A program made the position numbers and the translations under genes. This document shows, in pieces, positions 60,420 through 64,000 of a stretch of 64,000 bases of DNA. Within the stretch, counting starts at the first letter, position 1. Each line of letters opens with the position of its first letter. Below the pieces are notes generated by a model that was not told the DNA's origin, made no database searches, and saw only the letters and a program-made list of their open reading frames with translations. The DNA comes from an uncultured Flavobacteriaceae bacterium (lineage in GTDB: Bacteria > Bacteroidota > Bacteroidia > Flavobacteriales > Flavobacteriaceae). The stretch lies in assembly GCA_947502635.1 (NCBI GenBank), contig CANNAN010000006.1, forward strand, positions 186,001 through 250,000, written 5' to 3'.

Positions 60420-63026
60420 TCAAAATTCTTCATTAATTAAATCACCTTGATTTCTAAAAACTAAATTATCATCAAAAGCATCTAATAAAATAATGCTATC
60501 TGTAGTCACCTTTCCTGACAATATTTCTTTACTTAAAGCATTTAAGACTTCTTTTTGAATAACACGCTTTACAGGTCTTGCCCCATATTCTGGATGATAC
60601 CCTTTTTCTGCTAAAAACACTATGGCTTCTTGTGTTGCATCAAAAGTGATACCTTGTTGTCCAATCATTTTTGTGAGCCCTTTTAATTGTAATTCAACAA
60701 TGGCAGTGATATCTTCTTTGCTTAAAGGCGTAAACATGATAATATCATCAATTCTATTTAAAAATTCTGGACGAACACTTTGTTTTAATAATGCTAAAAC
60801 ATCAATTTTAGAGGCTTCAATAGCAGAATCAATATCCTTGGTTGCTTCAAAACGTTCTTGTATTAAATGACTTCCTATGTTTGAAGTCATGATAATGATT
60901 GTATTTTTAAAGTCAGCTATACGCCCTTTATTGTCTGTTAAATGTCCTTCATCTAAAACTTGTAATAAAATATTAAAGGTGTCTGGGTGTGCTTTTTCAA
61001 TTTCATCTAAAAGGACTACAGAGTAAGGTTTGCGTCTTACGGCTTCGGTTAATTGTCCACCTTCATCATATCCAACATAACCTGGAGGTGCCCCAACCAG
61101 CCTGCTTACTGCATGACGTTCTTGGTATTCACTCATATCAATACGGGTCATGGCATTTTCATCATCAAAAAGGTATTCAGCTAAAGCTTTAGCTAATTCG
61201 GTTTTACCAACACCAGTTGTTCCTAAAAAAAGGAACGTACCAATTGGTTTTTTCGAATTTTGCAAACCAGCACGGCTTCTTCTAACAGCATCACTAACCG
61301 CAACAATAGCCTCTTCTTGCCCCACGACACGTTTGTGTAATTCATCTTCTAGTTTAAGCAATTTTTCACGTTCGCTTTGAACCATTTTTGTTACAGGAAT
61401 GCCAGTCCATTTTGCAACAACTTCGGCAATATCATCATAAGTGACTTCTTCTTTAATTAATGAGTTTTCGGGTTGTGCCTGTAATTGCTTTTGGAAAGCC
61501 TCAAGTTGTTCTTGAGCATCTTTAATTTTTCCGTACCGAAGCTCGGCTACTTTTCCGTAGTCTCCATCGCGTTCTGCACGTTCGGCTTCTAGTTTATAGT
61601 TTTCAATATCTTGTTTTGTATTTTGAATATTATCAACGACTTCTTTTTCGCTTTTCCATTTCGCATTAATTTCATTTCTAGTTTCTTTTATATTGGCTAA
61701 GTCCGATCTGAGTGATTTTAATTTAGACTCATCCTTTTCACGTTTAATGGCTTCAATTTCAATCTCTAATTGCATGATCTTTCTATCTAAAACGTCCAGT
61801 TCTTCGGGTTTAGAATTAATTTCCATGCGCAATTTAGATGCAGCTTCATCCATTAAATCAATGGCTTTGTCTGGTAGAAAGCGATTTGTAATATAACGTT
61901 CAGATAATTCTACAGCTCCAATAATAGCTTCGTCTTTAATACGAACTTTATGATGTGTTTCATATTTTTCTTTAATACCTCGTAATATTGAAATTGCACT
62001 CTCTGTATCTGGTTCGTCTACCATCACTTTCTGAAAACGTCGCTCTAAAGCCTTGTCTTTTTCAAAATACTTCTGATATTCATCTAAGGTCGTTGCTCCA
62101 ATAGCACGAAGTTCTCCACGTGCCAAGGCAGGTTTTAAAATATTGGCAGCATCCATAGCGCCTTGTCCGCCACCAGCCCCTACAAGTGTATGAATTTCAT
62201 CTATAAATAAAACAATATCTCCTTCGCTTGTGGTAACTTCTTTAATGACGGCTTTTAAACGTTCTTCAAATTCTCCTTTATATTTAGCGCCTGCAATTAA
62301 TGCGCCCATATCTAAAGCAAAAATTTGCTTGTCTTTTAGGTTTTCAGGAATGTCACCATCAATGATTCTATGTGCTAAACCTTCTGCGATGGCTGTTTTA
62401 CCAGTTCCAGGTTCTCCAACGAGTATGGGATTATTTTTGGTTCTACGTGATAAGATTTGAAGTATACGTCGTATTTCTTCATCACGACCAATTACGGGGT
62501 CTAATTTCCCATCTTTAGCCAATTGATTTAAGTTTTTAGCGTATTTATTTAATGAGTTATAGGTTTCTTCTTGACTTTGTGAGGTTACATTTTCACCTTT
62601 ACGCAATTCTTCAATAGCAGCTTTTAAACCCTTTTCATTAACGCCTTGGTCTTTTAGCATTTGTGCTATTTTACTGTCTGATTTGAATACAGCTAAAATA
62701 AGATGCTCTATTGAGACGAAGTCATCTTTCATTTTTTTTGCAATGATAGATGCTTCATTAAGGCTTTTTCCAGCTTCTCGTGATAACATTAATTCACTTC
62801 CAGAAACTTTTGAAAAACTCTCTAATTGTTTGTCTAGAGCTTGTTGAAGTATGGAGATGTTTACATTTAATTTTTTTAAAATAAACGGTAATACGTTTTC
62901 ATCAACTTCAAAAATGCCTTTGAAAAGGTGTTCGTTTTCAATTTGTTGATGCGAGAAACCTTGTGCAATTTGTTGTGCTTGCTGAATGGCTTCTTGAGAT
63001 TTTATGGTATAATTATTTAAATTCAT
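60420..63026 (-). CDS. clpB: Chaperone ClpB (disaggregase)
   Basis: An 868-residue AAA+ disaggregase of normal length. Two Clp N-domain repeats (1-145), AAA1 with Walker A GEPGTGKT and LFIDEIHTL, a coiled-coil middle domain (about 405-525) and AAA2 with [14 protein letters not shown] and [11 protein letters not shown] are all present. It works with DnaK to rescue aggregated proteins after heat or other stress. It is transcribed alone. Confidence 0.97.
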   Translation of the reverse strand: MNLNNYTIKSQEAIQQAQQIAQGFSHQQIENEHLFKGIFEVDENVLPFILKKLNVNISILQQALDKQLESFSKVSGSELMLSREAGKSLNEASIIAKKMKDDFVSIEHLILAVFKSDSKIAQMLKDQGVNEKGLKAAIEELRKGENVTSQSQEETYNSLNKYAKNLNQLAKDGKLDPVIGRDEEIRRILQILSRRTKNNPILVGEPGTGKTAIAEGLAHRIIDGDIPENLKDKQIFALDMGALIAGAKYKGEFEERLKAVIKEVTTSEGDIVLFIDEIHTLVGAGGGQGAMDAANILKPALARGELRAIGATTLDEYQKYFEKDKALERRFQKVMVDEPDTESAISILRGIKEKYETHHKVRIKDEAIIGAVELSERYITNRFLPDKAIDLMDEAASKLRMEINSKPEELDVLDRKIMQLEIEIEAIKREKDESKLKSLRSDLANIKETRNEINAKWKSEKEVVDNIQNTKQDIENYKLEAERAERDGDYGKVAELRYGKIKDAQEQLEAFQKQLQAQPENSLIKEEVTYDDIAEVVAKWTGIPVTKMVQSEREKLLKLEDELHKRVVGQEEAIVAVSDAVRRSRAGLQNSKKPIGTFLFLGTTGVGKTELAKALAEYLFDDENAMTRIDMSEYQERHAVSRLVGAPPGYVGYDEGGQLTEAVRRKPYSVVLLDEIEKAHPDTFNILLQVLDEGHLTDNKGRIADFKNTIIIMTSNIGSHLIQERFEATKDIDSAIEASKIDVLALLKQSVRPEFLNRIDDIIMFTPLSKEDITAIVELQLKGLTKMIGQQGITFDATQEAIVFLAEKGYHPEYGARPVKRVIQKEVLNALSKEILSGKVTTDSIILLDAFDDNLVFRNQGDLINEEF

Positions 63027-63247
63027 ATATAATTTTATTTTTAATTCCCTAGCAGGAGGGGATCTGTTTATTACATTTACATCTTCAATAAGTCAATAAT
63101 CTTACCAATACATTTTACAAGACAAAATGTCGTTTAAAGCCATTAAAATGGTGACTTTTAGTCAGTTTGTAAGATTCTGAAATAAGAACGACTTATTAGG
63201 TGAAAAGTGATTTTACATTTTTCATAAATTACAATAAAGATTGCATT

Positions 63248-63637
63248 ATGGGATTATTAAATAAATTATTTGGGGGAGCTAACGAAACAAAAGAAGAGAA
63301 GGTTATACCTTGGATTCCTTTAAATGAAATACCTCAATTGGATTTTATAGCAAAAAAATCTATGACTAAAACACAAGTTGTTTTCAAACATTCTACGCGT
63401 TGTGGTATTAGTAGTATGGTTATGAGACAGTTTGTTAGTGGTTACGATTTTACCGAAAAAGATTTAGATTTATATTATTTAGATTTACTAAACCACCGAG
63501 ATCTTTCTAGTGAAGTAGGGTATAAGTTTCAAGTGCTGCACGAATCCCCTCAATTAATCGTTATTAAAAATGGCGTAGTGGTTGCCCATGCATCTCATGG
63601 AGCCATTAATGAGATTGATTTAAGTCGGTTTGTTTAA
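63248..63637 (+). CDS. ytxJ: YtxJ-like bacillithiol-system thioredoxin-fold protein
   Basis: About 129 residues, starting MGLLNKLFGG. The thioredoxin-like fold has a single active-site Cys in HSTRCGIS, as in YtxJ proteins proposed to remove bacillithiol from proteins. A longer frame to 63200 adds residues without family support. It is divergent from clpB and may share stress control. Confidence 0.85.
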   Translation: MGLLNKLFGGANETKEEKVIPWIPLNEIPQLDFIAKKSMTKTQVVFKHSTRCGISSMVMRQFVSGYDFTEKDLDLYYLDLLNHRDLSSEVGYKFQVLHESPQLIVIKNGVVVAHASHGAINEIDLSRFV

Positions 63638-63753
63638 AATTTATAGATAGTTTTAAGAATAAAAACATTGATTTTTAAGCAAGAGAATTCTAACTTCGTT
63701 TATTAGTAACTGTAAATAATATAGTGACAAAACACGTTCTCAATTAGAGTTTA

Positions 63754-64000
63754 ATGCTTACAAATAATATCATACTTATTCTAGCTTCTTTGGGTCTCTT
63801 CCAGGGTGCTATTCTTTCTATTTATCTCATTATGCTTAAATCTGGTAATAGAAAACTTAATATTTATTTAGCGTTTATATTGTTAGGTTTAACCATTAGA
63901 ATTGGTAAATCGGTAATTGGTTATTATACTCCATTGGAAGCCTGGCAGAGAAATATTGGTCTATCAGGGATTTTCTTTGTTGGTCCTTTTTTGTGGTTCT
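63754..64000 (+). CDS. N-terminal part of a membrane protein, probably an AraC-type regulator (3' end outside window)
   Basis: The frame from ATG 63754 runs to the window end with MLTNNIILILASLGLFQGAI and at least two helices, then IYLAFILLGLTIRIGKSVI. Flavobacterial regulators with six or seven membrane helices and a C-terminal AraC domain start this way. The DNA-binding domain is not visible, so the assignment is tentative. Confidence 0.55.
   Translation, partial: MLTNNIILILASLGLFQGAILSIYLIMLKSGNRKLNIYLAFILLGLTIRIGKSVIGYYTPLEAWQRNIGLSGIFFVGPFLWF

Overview
The window comes from a marine-type flavobacterium (Bacteroidota, Flavobacteriaceae). This rests on the low G+C content, TAnnTTTG-type promoter boxes without clear Shine-Dalgarno sites, many short lipoprotein signals, several secreted proteins with type IX secretion (T9SS) C-terminal sorting domains, and family choices typical of the group (fused CcsBA, NrfHA, a TssD-type Hcp, YtxJ, DUF6503). 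No rRNA, tRNA, CRISPR array, prophage or intact insertion sequence was seen.

Bases 1-16041 form a nitrogen-oxide respiration region. It holds the 3' half of napA, a NapB-like protein with a doubled haem domain, a tetrahaem lipoprotein, an NrfC/NrfD-type quinol dehydrogenase pair, nrfH-nrfA (nitrite to ammonia), the cytochrome c maturation fusion ccsBA, and an FNR-type regulator with four candidate iron-sulfur cysteines. A five-gene operon follows: single-domain globin, monohaem DUF3365 lipoprotein, bis-His membrane cytochrome b, FAD/2Fe-2S reductase and pentahaem cytochrome. It looks like a split flavohaemoglobin joined to a transmembrane electron route. Bases 21490-27316 carry nitrate uptake genes (nrtA, nrtB, two ATPases and an outer-membrane porin). 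One palindrome, TAAGTA-N4-TACTTA, lies before the FNR-type gene, the globin operon and nrtA, and ties these units into one regulon.

Between the two nitrogen blocks, on the minus strand (16172-21027), is an orphan interbacterial-competition island. A TssD (Hcp-like) tube protein is fused to a C-terminal zinc-metalloprotease domain and followed by four tandem, mosaic lipoprotein paralogues that look like immunity proteins. This is the strongest candidate for a little-described system.

Bases 27428-29943 hold a minus-strand signalling operon (lipoprotein, multi-pass membrane protein, histidine kinase, NarL-type regulator). Bases 31317-48802 are rich in secreted T9SS proteins for polysaccharide use: a nucleoside-hydrolase-like protein with several carbohydrate-binding modules, two GH16 enzymes, a beta-propeller protein and a 1905-residue di-haem cytochrome with a CBM3. 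comM sits inside this region, and a decayed copy of its 3' end lies 8.6 kb downstream, which suggests an insertion or duplication.

The last part, 49579-64000, is mixed metabolism: a cysteine-rich lipoprotein, DUF2891, an Nramp-related transporter with pxpABC (5-oxoprolinase), DUF6503, deoD with two deoC paralogues (one lacking a key lysine), a TetR-controlled thioesterase, clpB, ytxJ and the start of a membrane AraC-type regulator.
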